From Ceratothoa steindachneri (taxonomy: Eukaryota; Arthropoda; Malacostraca; Isopoda; Cymothoidae): a stretch of 64,000 bases of DNA. The position numbers were made by a program, and so were the translations under genes. Shown in pieces: positions 54,243 through 64,000 of this stretch; position 1 is the first letter of the stretch, and the number at the start of each line of letters is the position of its first letter. Under the pieces are notes generated by a model. The model was given only the letters and a program-made list of their open reading frames with translations. It was not told the origin of the DNA and made no database searches. The stretch spans positions 154,860,684-154,924,683 of the forward strand of contig OZ018331.1 in NCBI GenBank assembly GCA_963969495.1, read 5' to 3'.

Positions 54243-54526
54243 GTAATGATACGAATTATAAGGTAGAAAATAAGTTTAAAAAGTCGTCGAGTGAGAGTAA
54301 TTTAGAAAGTTATACTAGTAGCAGTGAGGATAATAATAAAAAAAATGGTTATGATTCCTCTTCCTATTCCTCTTCCAATTCATCTGATTTTAAAGAACAA
54401 AATTCTTACAGAAATAAAAACAACGATTATATGTTAAAGAGACTAGGATACAATGAGAGACCGCGATATAATTTAAGAAATGGTAAAACTAAAAGACAAA
54501 ATATTAAAACTTTTATAATTTATTAA
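51890..54526 (+). pseudogene. Long viral gene with two offsetting frameshifts, about 880 codons
   Basis: The main ORF runs from ATG 51890 to a stop at 53968 (692 codons). Coding-like sequence then continues in the next frame (about 53930-54144) with a hydrophobic, possibly membrane-spanning stretch. It returns to the original frame through an Asp-run (about 54140-54155) into a Ser-rich tail that ends at 54526 (KTFIIY). The two changes cancel each other. The first lies in an A/T-rich run near 53945. The N-terminal half has Asp-rich and Ser-rich low-complexity stretches, and a Cys cluster (CDCLCH at about residue 434). Function unknown. As read, the protein would lose about 190 residues. Confidence 0.6.
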
Positions 54527-54798
54527 TTAGTAGAAGAAGTAGTTTGGGGGTCATTATTGTCAGCTTTTTCAGTATTATTTTCATTTAGTAAATTTTTCTT
54601 AACGTTTTTATAAAAATGAAAATCTGAGTTATAAGCGGCATAGATGATATTTATTAAAAATCCAATTAATAATAATAAACCGAGGAGCTGAATTATATTA
54701 ATTATAATACTTTTAAGAAATCCTTGATTTTTTGTAACTTGGATGATTATAGGAGATGGTATTAAAGATTCTTTGTTATGTTGCTGATTTCCGTACAT
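54523..54798 (-). CDS. Small single-span membrane protein, 91 aa
   Basis: Intact minus-strand gene with one long hydrophobic segment (residues about 29-53) and a hydrophilic C-terminus. It overlaps the convergent plus-strand gene end by four bases. First of three consecutive small minus-strand membrane proteins (with 54996-55292 and 55352-55525). This arrangement is typical of virion envelope components. Confidence 0.55.
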   Translation of the reverse strand: MYGNQQHNKESLIPSPIIIQVTKNQGFLKSIIINIIQLLGLLLLIGFLINIIYAAYNSDFHFYKNVKKNLLNENNTEKADNNDPQTTSSTN

Positions 54799-54995
54799 TT
54801 TTTTTTTGCTTCTTTTCCTTCTTAATTTCGTGAGGAAAACAAAAAGATTTAATGTCTAAAAAATTAAAAAATAAATTAACTTGAATTAAAAAAAATTATG
54901 AATAATTTGTTCTTTTATTTATTTTTAATTTTTTTTAATATATATATGGTGATTATTTTTTTTTAACATTAATATTCTCCGTAAATTATTATTTA

Positions 54996-55292
54996 TTATT
55001 TATCAACTAAATCTTCAAGATCAGATTTGAAAACTTCTACATCTTCTAAATTGAGACCGTTATTTTTCCTCCTTTTGTTATTGTTTCTTTTGTTATTATA
55101 TGTATTTAAAAATTTTTCTTTATAATTAAACGAAATTAATAAGATGAGAATAATTATTGAAATGAAAATTAAAAAAATAAAACTAATATTAATAAAATTG
55201 AATTTAAAAGGTATTTTGTTTTCATTTTCATTATCGATCCCCATTTTATCTATACCAATAGTTTTTAGAATTTGCATAAATAAAAATACCAA
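54996..55292 (-). CDS. Small single-span membrane protein, 98 aa
   Basis: ATG at 55292-55290. One hydrophobic segment lies at about residues 31-54 (FISIIILILLISF type), followed by a basic Asn/Lys/Arg stretch and an acidic end. Function unknown. Same strand and style as its two small neighbours. Confidence 0.5.
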   Translation of the reverse strand: MVFLFMQILKTIGIDKMGIDNENENKIPFKFNFINISFIFLIFISIIILILLISFNYKEKFLNTYNNKRNNNKRRKNNGLNLEDVEVFKSDLEDLVDK

Positions 55293-55351
55293 GTAATAAT
55301 AAAAAAAAATATTTATTAATCTTAACCTTTTATTTATTTAATTTTGGTGAG

Positions 55352-55525
55352 TCAACCTATAACTTCAGGTTCTTTTTCTTTCTGTTGAAGAACATCGTTT
55401 CTCTCTTTGTATGCCATTCGAAATAATAAAATAATACTGATAATAGAAATAATTAATAAAATGATAATAGATATATTGGTAAAAGAAAAAAATGAAGTAT
55501 CATTAGTTTTTTCTACAAATACCAT
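55352..55525 (-). CDS. Very small membrane protein, 57 aa
   Basis: ATG at 55525-55523, stop TGA at 55352-55354. Hydrophobic residues about 15-37 (ISIIILLIISIISIILLF type) are followed by a charged tail with Lys/Glu. It lies 60 bases upstream of 54996-55292, in the same direction. Its size is below usual ORF cut-offs, but its context and composition support it. Confidence 0.45.
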   Translation of the reverse strand: MVFVEKTNDTSFFSFTNISIIILLIISIISIILLFRMAYKERNDVLQQKEKEPEVIG

Positions 55526-55639
55526 AATTTTTCCTTAAAGTAAAAAAGCGCCAGTTGAAAAAAAAAAATCTTTTATGTGACAAAATTAATTTTTTTTTTT
55601 TTAGTGATTTATTATATTTATTAAAATAATAACATTTGT

Positions 55640-55695
55640 ATGAAATTATTATTTCAACTATGGACTAGAAATAATAACTAGAAATCTACAAAAAA
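55640..55695. mobile_element. Remnant of a Fanzor element end
   Basis: TTATTATTTCAACTATGGAC followed by TAGAAATCTAC, within 55 bases, matches the terminal repeat seen at 13885 and 45364 with deletions. No other element sequence remains here. Confidence 0.5.
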
Positions 55696-55850
55696 GTTTT
55701 TTAACTTCTCGTGAAAAATTTTTATGTTAGACTCAGGATGGCCGAGTTGGTTGAAACAAAATGTTTTTGTTTTTTTTTCAATTATATTTTTAACATTTTC
55801 ATATAAATAAATACAATATTCTAAAAATCTCGAAAGAGCCAAAGTTTGAA

Positions 55851-57966
55851 ATGGAATCATTTTTCAATGAAAATAATGAAACAGATATTCAAGATTATGA
55901 TTCTCAAGAAGATGTGATGAGTGATAACGACGAGTTAAATGATACTTGTGAGGAAGAAATGAATGAGAAAAACTTAACTACTCATGATGAAAATGACATT
56001 GAAGCCGCATTAAATCTAAACGCTCCATATTTTAATATGTCACAATTGAATCGACACAAATATAAAGATGAATCAACGTATTTCAATGATAATAACTTGT
56101 GCAATATTTCGGAAGAAAATGTCAAACAAAATAGTAGTCAAAAAAACGATAATTCTTCAGTATCTTCTCTTGATTCTTATCAAGACGAAACTACTGACGA
56201 AAATTTAAACTCCTTAGAAAAGATCAATAATGATTCTTCTAATCGCGTGAAAGAAACCGATGAAGAAAACAGTGATTCTAGTAAAGAAACAAGCAGCACC
56301 GATGTCGAAGAGGATGGCGAGGAATTGAATGGAGAAGAATCTTCTGATCAAGAAAAAGATCATAGTAAAAAAATAGAGGAACTTGATATATTCGAAAAAA
56401 AAGTTTGTAATGATAATAATACTAATTTATTTAATAAATTTATCGGAATTGAAGAAAGAATAAAGATAATAGAGAAAGAGAAGAAGGAAAAATCTTTGAA
56501 ACAATCAGAGGAAACAACAAACGAAAAAGTAAATCGATCGTTGGAGGAAAAAGAAAATATTTTAAACAAAGATAGCGAAACGGAATCATTAGCTTTTTTC
56601 TCTCCCCGCTGTAAATCATCTTGCGGTGAAAATGAAAGAGAAAGTGATGAAAAAGGAACAAGTTATATAGAGGTAGTGGACGATAATAATATTATTGAAG
56701 AATTGAATCAAACTGGAAAATTCGATAATAATAATGAAAACCAGGCTCAAAATAATTATAAGATAATTGACTCAGATGATGATGAGGATGACAGTAGATC
56801 TAGAAGCGGATACAAATCAGGAGGGAGAATTCAATTTAAAACATTCCTTCAATTTTGATCAAGAAAGAATTTTATGCGAAACACCTAAATCTTTGAAAGA
56901 AAAACGAAAAATAGATCATGAAAATTTCTCAACGTCAATAAAACAATATTACTTAAAAATGTTGAAAAACAATTTGAATGACCTTTATATGGGTGAATCT
57001 ATAATCAAATTATTGGAGAATGGTAAACCTTCGTGTATAGAGTGCGCCAGATATTTAATGGAAGAAGAATTCCGATGTAGTTATATTAATCAAGGTAGAT
57101 TTAACAAACGCGACGAAGAAACTTCGTCGTTGATAAATTTAGCTATCGATTACGATCCTTCCAAACATATTTCTGAGGGCGGTGGGTGTAAAATCGATTC
57201 ATATATGTCTCGCGTTAACAAACTATCGGAAAATGAAAATAATCCAACTCGTATAGGCAATTTTTAAAAATACCATTTGGATATGAAACAAAGGACGTTA
57301 TTTATAATAATGATTTTTATCAGGTTTGTAAGCGTTTATTTCAAAATTCATAATAATAGCGTTAATATTTTTTCCATTATCTTTGAATTACTCGAGGAAG
57401 CATTAATTAAACAATTACATTTTCATTGCAATTTGGTTTGCGAAATGGCAACCTCGTGCGGGAATAAAATTGATTATTTTAATTTCGCTTCAAGTTTTAT
57501 CAACTCAAATGACTATAAAAAAGCGAAACAAAAGAATGATCTCTTGAATAAAGAGAATAAATATTTCATAAACTATAATATTGAACGTTATAAATTATTT
57601 TAAAGTTTAGATTTTAAAAATGAAGGAAAATTAGAGACGATTGCAGAAAACTTTTTGAAACAAGTTAAAGAGTATGATGAAATTTCAACTGTTTCAGAAT
57701 CTTCTACTAATAATATTCAAATAACATCAACACTAATAAAGGAAATTAATAACTTTGCCACTCTTAAAACGTTTCATCTCCAAAACAGTTTTGTATTTTC
57801 TTTTTTATCGACTATTTACGATAACATTCCCAAGATAATGGAAAGTGTTATTAAAAATGAAATAAAAGCGAAGGATTTAATCAAAATAATTGGATTAAAA
57901 ATAAAAAATATAAAACCAAATAGAAAAAAAATTAAATTGATAACGAACTTTTCCGATATCAAATAA
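55851..57966 (+). pseudogene. Broken viral gene, about 700 codons
   Basis: The first piece (55851-56858) is a 335-codon Asp/Glu/Asn/Ser-rich, probably disordered segment. Coding then moves to another frame (about 56830-57267), changes again for about 30 codons (57265-57350), returns (about 57350-57600), and meets an in-frame TAA at 57601-57603, after which the same frame stays open to 57966. At least three frameshifts and one stop. The C-terminal half is better ordered, with a Cys-containing region near 57425-57470. No family recognised. Confidence 0.65.
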
Positions 57967-57992
57967 CACTCCACCCCCCCCCCCCAAAAAAG

Positions 57993-58060
57993 AAATATGT
58001 GTTCCTCGAACCGATGATTAGACGGCGCGCGAGTCGAAAGGTTCCTCCTTTTCCTCCTCT
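57993..58060 (-). mobile_element. Short Fanzor right-end remnant
   Basis: ATATGTGTTCCTCGAACC followed by GATTAGACGGCGCGCGAGTC and GGTTCCTCCTTT corresponds to the minus-strand right end (compare 14262-14380) with two deletions. It sits between two viral genes, just after a C-run. Confidence 0.5.
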
Positions 58061-58187
58061 AGTGGATAAATAGAATGCTAGTAAAAATTTTCCTTCAGTT
58101 TATTTTAAAACCTCACGGCAGGAAGAACAAAGTGAAAAAAAAATTAGTGAATGGCTAATTTTTCTCGTAAAACTAAACGAAATATAT

Positions 58188-60143
58188 TTGATAATTATAA
58201 TGGGAATATCGGTAAAATTAAAAATTATTTTTCTTCCATTTTTAATTTGTTTACGTTCGAATATTTGTTTCGAATATCACCATGGTGTTTATTATAATGA
58301 TTTCGGAGACATTGCTTTAAAGACTAGTTCATCAAATATTTACAAATATTTTTTCTTGGATATTTCTCTTTTTTATCCTATGTGCAACCTTAATTCAACG
58401 ACATTTATGCATATATGCAAAAAACAAATGTGCATTCATGATATCGAATATTTAAAAAAATCTTGTATCGATGAAACTTTGAAATACTATTTAGAAAAAA
58501 AAATAAAGATAAATATCAATAATAAGTATAAGAAATTAGATTTTCCAATCAAAATTCGTAATGTTATAGAAAATCTGATCAACCCAAATACTACGGAATT
58601 AATTAATTATAACGATTTTTCGAAAATGATTGATTACTTAAAAATTTTAAAAAGGACCCTTTTCAAAATTTCAAATAATGGAATATTCGAATTTAGATTT
58701 TTCGATATGTATTTCGAAGAGTTTTGTTATTACGGATGCCAAAATAAATACTTTGAATATGAAATGGGAAATATAGTTATGTATTTAAGCAATAAGAAAA
58801 TTTACTTTGACTTATCTTATCCGGAAATAGTGAAAAATAAAGTATTTACGCTAAAAGAAATAAAGTACTTTCCTTTGCAATTGGAAAATCATCGCGATAT
58901 ATACGTGCAAATCGAAGATAAATACGACTATTTTATTGATGACGAGCTAGGACAAGAATATAGCTTATTAAAAAGCTTAGATAAATGTAAACTATTACCG
59001 AGTAAAATATATATTTGCAATAACGAGTTACCTTTATTTTTAAATCAAAATGATTCATCTTGTATATCGAATTTATATTTTAAAAATGATTCTAGTTATT
59101 GCGCCTTCAAATTTTTTCATAAGACATTTATCCCTTTTACCGTAGAAAAAGTTTCATCGGGAAAATATATATATATAACACTATTCCGATGAAAAATAAT
59201 GAAATAATAACCTTAAATGTCATTCACCCGTTTCTTCCGTTACATGCATTTAATTTTACTTTAGAAAATTCCGGATATTTTATTTTACCCCCGGGTTCAA
59301 GAGGTATTATAAAAAACAATAATTTTGAAATATTAAATAGTGAAAGAAATGATTTTTCAAATTTTTTTATTTCGCGATTGTTTTTTAACTCTCAACAATT
59401 TATTTCACCATATTCCTGTATCGATTATCAATCTAAATTTTATTTTCCTTTGTATGGAAACAACATTATTAACAACTTACTTATGAATCCACAAGGTATT
59501 TTAAGTAAGGATTTGTGTATGATTATTAAAATGGTAGATTTAACTATAATTAACGGAATATTGCTATCCTCTATAATGATTATTTTAATTATGTTAAGTT
59601 TTTATTTTACGGTTCGAATAAATCTACTGAGGGAGGATATGAATGGAACTAAATTTTCAATTCAAGAAGAAAATAATACTACGGAGGAGGAGGAGGATAA
59701 AGAAAAGGGGGATGGAATAAATATGAAAACTTTTCAACAGCGGCGTTTAATGTTACCAAAAAAGATATTTCAAAATATACCTTCACCGTTTCCGAAGAAA
59801 ACTCTAAAGGATGTTAAAAAAATTTCGATATTCTTTATCCGAGACGACGACGACGACGACGTCAGTGATGCCGCAGCCTCCTCCCGCCCCACATCTTTCC
59901 CTACAGGAAGTTAAGACAGACGACGATATTTATGATAAAAATCACTACGAATTTCCTCCAAATGTGAGAGAATATGAAAACTTCGAAACAGTGCCTACAT
60001 CTTTAAAAAATCCAAAGGATTCTTGTGAATTTTTAACTATTAAGAAAAAAAAAGACAAGAATATTTTTACAAATAATAAATATGAATATAAAAATTCGCA
60101 ACCGAGGGACGAATACATACCCATGAATTATTTGAAATATTAA
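58188..60143 (+). pseudogene. F-protein/insect-Env-like fusion glycoprotein gene, frame-disrupted
   Basis: Piece 1 (58188-59192, 334 codons) starts with a signal peptide (about residues 5-27), followed directly by a GVYYNDFGDI string like the N-terminus of baculovirus F and insect retroviral Env proteins. Piece 2 (59189-59914) overlaps it by four bases in another frame. It holds the membrane-proximal region with an SGYF-LPPGSRG string (the usual G--LP-GC type motif) and a transmembrane helix at about residues 118-141 of that piece. The frame then reverts near 59840-59900 for the cytoplasmic tail, which ends at 60143. No clear furin site was seen. Such proteins mediate membrane fusion at entry. 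The two offsetting shifts mean no full-length protein is made as read. Confidence 0.55.
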
Positions 60144-60152
60144 ACGCAAGCA

Positions 60153-62157
60153 ATGTTTGAAATTAAAGTTCTTGACACGTTCCCGTATGAGATGAAAACT
60201 GGAGAAAATAATAAGGAAGCAGCGAATGTTCAAATAGATATTCGAACAAATGAAAATAGTAACAATACTACTGTTGATGATAATAATTTAACAAATGATG
60301 CTGATAATAATAGTTCGCCTCCTCTTTTATTATCCAAAAACCATTTTTCGTTAAACCACCTCCTTAAAATGAATAAAGATGGCGATTATAATTGCATTTT
60401 ATCTGAGGAAAAGATCGGGCGATTAATATCCTCCATACACGAAAGTATGAACACTTCAATCGATGCTAGCATTATTTCTTACAATTTAACTCCCTATCAA
60501 TTATGGGAATCTGAAGCTTCCGATAAATTTGGGGGGCAGAGTAATGAGCCGTATTCCGTTTCTAATTCTCTTACCAAAGTCGTTGACATTGATTGTCAAT
60601 GTTCCGAAGAGAATAAAAGTTTTGGCGAATGCGTTAGTAATTTTTTAAAATCTTCCCCTTATCAGTACGAAATTTCGTCGGATGATAAGATTAAAAAAGT
60701 TTATTTCATTTATGGAAAAGGTGCTTCATTAAACCCGACCAATCTTTTAATCATATGGGAAAATGGAGGAAAAAAAGATAATACGCTGTCGAACGAAAAA
60801 ATCAAAATTAAATCATTGATAACGGATTTTATAAAAACTTATCGTAAAGTAGGGGATGTGAATATTAACTTGGACGATAACTTAGTTAAAAATTTGCGAG
60901 GAAGAATCGAAAAAATTAAATTTTCAGCCGATAATTTTCACGGGCCCGAATTAAATTTGAGGAAAAAAATAAATCAAATTCCCGATGATGCAATTATTAA
61001 AAGGAGCGGCGATGATAATTTAATCATAAAAAAAAACTAATAACCGTTATTTTGAAGAACTTAAAAAATTACAACGCAACGAAATTTCGCATAGTAATTT
61101 TTTATCTCAATTGGGCGTTAATTTTTCGGCGAGAAACGCAAAAATTATCGATTATATTACGAAAACGGAAAATTTAAAAATGTTTCCCGAGGCTCAAACT
61201 TACTTGTGGAAAACTAAAAAAATTAAAAAGGTCGAGAAAATTTTCGATAAAGTTGACATGGAAAGAATGAAGAAAATAGAGAAAAATTCTGCTTATCCGA
61301 ATAACATTGAAGAAATCAAAAGGTATTTAGATAATAATAAACAGATTTATAAAATTGAAAAAAAAATGATCGATAATATAAGTAACAGAAAGTTGAATAA
61401 AGTTGTACTCGGCACTCGATTTTTAAAGTGGACGTGCATCGGGGGTTTATTTTTGGGGGTTTATAAACTTTTAATCGAACCTTATTTACAAGCCAGTAAA
61501 GGGTGTCATAAGAATTATATAGATAACAATATAAAAGGAGGTAACGTTCGATCCGAAAAGATTTTAGAATATTCTTGCAACGACCCTCAAACTCACCAAC
61601 AAACCGCCGGCGATATATATTTAGCGCAACACCCTTTTCACGACGCAATTGCAAAATGGGAAAGAAAGAATGAAAATGGTAATTTTATCGAATCCTTTTT
61701 AACAGGATCGCCTTCCGAAATAAAAGGATATATACATTGTAGCGAATTAGACGTAAAACATTACGGACCATGCGGAGGATGGGGGAGTTTCACCCCGAAT
61801 TATCCCTTAACGACAATGTTTGATATTTCGCAACAAACGGGCATTAACGTCACTTGCGACGAAGCTTGCAATATAATAGACGCCATCGTAGATATCGCGG
61901 TCAGCACAGGATCGAACGTTGTAGAGGAAGTTGTGGATAGCGTGTTCGAAATAACTGAGAAAAATACCAGAAGATTCGGCGATATTTTCAAAACGACTCT
62001 GGTTTCTTTAACGATATGCGGAATAAGCGCTTTATTAACTTATGGTTTAACGAAAAAATTGAATATTAGTTTATATGTTTTTTTCTTATTCTTATTTATA
62101 TGCATATTTTTTACTGTTTTAATACCAAAATTCAATAACAATATGAATATGAAATAA
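60153..62157 (+). pseudogene. Membrane protein, PIF-5/ODV-E56-like candidate, split by a poly-A frameshift
   Basis: Piece 1 (60153-61040, 295 codons) starts 10 bases after the fusion gene and is hydrophilic. Its reading frame ends in a nine-A run (61029-61037), and the next piece opens in another frame from about 61030 to 62157 with no ATG of its own nearby, so a one-base slip in the run explains the split. Piece 2 has a membrane span (FLKWTCIGGLFLGVYKLL), an ectodomain with paired Cys (including YGPCGGWGS and a TCDEAC motif), and two hydrophobic segments at the end. This layout is like PIF-5/ODV-E56, an envelope protein of orally infecting insect viruses, but the match is by architecture only. 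Confidence 0.4.
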
Positions 62158-62164
62158 AACAAAT

Positions 62165-63436
62165 ATGCACGATTGGAAATTTGGAATTTTGGCGAATAAA
62201 TATAAAGATGAAAAAGATGAAATTGAAGTTAGTTGGAATTTATTTGGAGAGGAACAAGAAGCTTTAAAATTCGAAAAGTGTGCATTATTTTATATAAATT
62301 TTAAAAACGACAAGCGTAGGTTATATTTTCAATGGGAAATTTATAATTTTATTAATCGCCTGATATTTCGCGAAGAACTGTGGTGTTATAAAAACTTGCT
62401 TTTGCAAATTAATGATATACCTTTCTATTTATATTGCGAAAGATGCAAAAAATCATGCTTTTTATTATACGAAGGTGCGCTGAAGAGTCATTTTTGTATC
62501 ATATATAGGCAAATTATGAAATGTCGTCAGTATAATAATAATAATAATATTAATGGTGGTCTTCCTCGATGTATTGACGATAATGAAGTTGGAAATAATG
62601 GTGATAACAATGACGACGGCGACTATTTAACCAATAACGATAACTTTTTTGTGTATATAACCAAAAGGTTATGTTTTATAGACAAAGTATATCGAGAAGA
62701 TGATAAAAATCAGGATAAGGAAAAGCAAAATATTATTAAGGGTGATTCCGGTTGCCTTTTAAGAATTACATCGAACGAGCGTAATAATAATAATAATAGA
62801 TTCCGCATAACTACTTTTTTTTATTTAACATCTAAAACTTTTTTAATTAGTAGTTGTAATAACCCTCATGATTTTGTTGATTATTGTATAAAACTTTTGT
62901 TATTGAAATTTAAAGATTTAAAACAATTACAAAATTTCATGAAAGTGAAAAAGGTAGTTGATAAAATTGAAAATTATTATAGCGATAAATGTCTTTATGT
63001 TTTAATATATAGCGAAGCTGAAAAAAATTCTCAGATTCTCGCATCGTTACTTAAATGTAATTTGTGTAAATCTTCCTCTTTAAAATGTTTTCAAGATCTG
63101 AAAAATACATATATCACTCCCTCGTATTTTGAAAAAAAAGATGATAATAAAGTTAGTTATTATAGACCCCCTGTATTAGGAATCCAAAAGAATGATGGTT
63201 TAAATTTACCCGTGTATTTAGGGAGTAAAGCTCTTAAAATTAAAGCGTGTTGTTTTCTAAAGAATTCTTATATTTTGTATCCAAAAGAATATTTTATTCT
63301 CTCATTCGGAGAGGCTATAAATAGAAGTTCAAATTCTCTATTGAATTCTCTTTTCCCTCGTGTAATTTGGTTAAATAATTATGATTGTATAAAAATATAC
63401 TTTGTTAGAAAAAAAAAGTTTAATAGAAACAAATAA
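62165..63436 (+). CDS. Hypothetical viral protein with Cys pairs, 423 aa
   Basis: Intact gene starting 8 bases after the previous stop, same direction. There is a YLYCERCKKSC string at about residues 96-106 and a second CNLCKSSSLKC string at about 298-308; both could bind zinc. An Asn/Asp-rich low-complexity stretch lies between them (about 123-160). The arrangement of two Cys clusters in a protein of this size resembles the 35264-36721 product. Function unknown. Confidence 0.65.
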   Translation: MHDWKFGILANKYKDEKDEIEVSWNLFGEEQEALKFEKCALFYINFKNDKRRLYFQWEIYNFINRLIFREELWCYKNLLLQINDIPFYLYCERCKKSCFLLYEGALKSHFCIIYRQIMKCRQYNNNNNINGGLPRCIDDNEVGNNGDNNDDGDYLTNNDNFFVYITKRLCFIDKVYREDDKNQDKEKQNIIKGDSGCLLRITSNERNNNNNRFRITTFFYLTSKTFLISSCNNPHDFVDYCIKLLLLKFKDLKQLQNFMKVKKVVDKIENYYSDKCLYVLIYSEAEKNSQILASLLKCNLCKSSSLKCFQDLKNTYITPSYFEKKDDNKVSYYRPPVLGIQKNDGLNLPVYLGSKALKIKACCFLKNSYILYPKEYFILSFGEAINRSSNSLLNSLFPRVIWLNNYDCIKIYFVRKKKFNRNK

Positions 63437-63590
63437 ACTGTTTGTTTGGTAGGCGTTTTTTTTTTCCTTCTTCCTAATGAAAATTAATAAATAAATTATA
63501 TTTAGAAGTGAGATAATAATTTATAATTTTATCTTTATATATCTTAAGTAAAGTTGTATAAAAAAAGTTGTAAAGGGAAAATAAAAACTA

Positions 63591-64000
63591 ATGGAAAAAG
63601 ACGAAATGAAGATAAATGAATCTAACGATGATGCAACTATTAAAATAAAATGTGATAAATGTAAAGCATGCTTGTTAAATAATGAAATTTACGTAAATAC
63701 TTTTACATATTTATTCGCGCATCCGAAAAATCAATTTAAAAAGACTTCTCTAAATGATTTTTTACACAGCATTATCGACAAATCAATCATTTATGCCGGA
63801 GATGAAAAAGAAATGACCACAACGACGACCACTGATAATAATGTGTCGGAAAATATTGCTTCTCTGAGAAAAACTGATCATGCGGAAATTTTATTAGAAC
63901 ATATTCTAGGTATAAAAAAATCCTTAAATTGTTTACCAAAAGTTAATATTAATAACGATACTATCGATTGTTTAAATTTGTGTGAAAGCCAACAAACAAC
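63591..64000 (+). CDS. Start of a further viral gene, cut by the window end
   Basis: An ATG at 63591 opens a frame that stays open to the last base (136 codons). An early IKCDKCKACLL Cys cluster (about residues 20-28) resembles those of 62165-63436 and 35264-36721, so these may be members of one zinc-binding family. A Thr run occurs at about residues 79-85. Function unknown. Confidence 0.55.
   Translation, partial: MEKDEMKINESNDDATIKIKCDKCKACLLNNEIYVNTFTYLFAHPKNQFKKTSLNDFLHSIIDKSIIYAGDEKEMTTTTTTDNNVSENIASLRKTDHAEILLEHILGIKKSLNCLPKVNINNDTIDCLNLCESQQT

Noticed and set aside
55735..55765. A tRNA A-box-like string (GGATGGCCGAGTTGGTT)
   Set aside because: No B-box (GGTTCRANNCC) or cloverleaf follows; the downstream sequence is A/T homopolymer.
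61316..61654. Minus-strand 112-codon open frame
   Set aside because: Antisense shadow of the PIF-5-like candidate.
32699..64000. Firm assignment to Nimaviridae
   Set aside because: No DNA polymerase, major nimavirus structural gene or other diagnostic core gene could be recognised; only TTAGG context and PIF-like features point that way.

Overview
The window looks like a piece of arthropod (crustacean or insect) chromosome carrying an old, partly decayed endogenous large DNA virus that transposons have invaded. Two things point to an arthropod: a ~200-base array of the arthropod telomere unit TTAGG (13395-13594) and typical eukaryotic satellites and microsatellites. Two things point to a virus: dense, intronless, very AT-rich, Asn/Lys-rich genes on both strands, and virion-type proteins. 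These include a Cys-rich protein like per os infectivity factors (32699-35215), a class of fusion glycoprotein like the baculovirus F protein/insect Env (58188-60143), several small single-span membrane proteins, and a probable TFIIB-like factor (38959-40614). The closest group I can suggest is the Naldaviricetes (nimavirus, filamentovirus, nudivirus, hytrosavirus relatives). Endogenous nimaviruses are known to sit in TTAGG repeats of decapod genomes, which fits, but no diagnostic nimavirus gene was recognised. The assignment is an inference.

Layout. (1) 1-7.9 kb: viral genes, mostly wrecked. One intact gene of unknown function (591-1709) is followed by two large pseudogenes (1688-3741 minus; 3863-7227 plus). 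(2) 7.9-13.6 kb: four hairpin repeats, a duplicated and possibly once-spliced gene relic, and a Fanzor nuclease relic that ends abruptly in the telomeric array. (3) 13.6-19.2 kb: a graveyard of Fanzor fragments on both strands, with a promoter/5'-leader module at about 17.9 kb. (4) 19.2-25.9 kb: host-type tandem repeats, including two ~1 kb near-identical blocks and 22 copies of a ~130-base satellite. (5) 26-32.7 kb: a broken viral gene, viral gene fragments, and the best-preserved Fanzor copy (29539-31575) inside a ~2.7 kb tandem duplication. (6) 32.7-44.4 kb: the best-preserved viral block, with seven uninterrupted genes. (7) 44.4-45.7 kb: host-type repeats and a Fanzor-derived inverted-repeat element. 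(8) 45.7-64 kb: viral genes, of which several are intact and five are broken by frameshifts or stops.

The most notable system is the Fanzor family (eukaryotic TnpB-like RNA-guided nucleases). It has one long ORF with all three expected catalytic carboxylates, at least eight relics, terminal sequences of Tc1/mariner style (CAGTA...TACTG with flanking TA), and a conserved hairpin at the 3' end that is a candidate guide-RNA scaffold. Two further points stand out. A family of three adjacent paralogous viral genes shares an IxDDCNA motif, and decay is uneven across the virus. Many of the breaks lie in homopolymers, so assembly error must be excluded before calling every one of them genuine decay.
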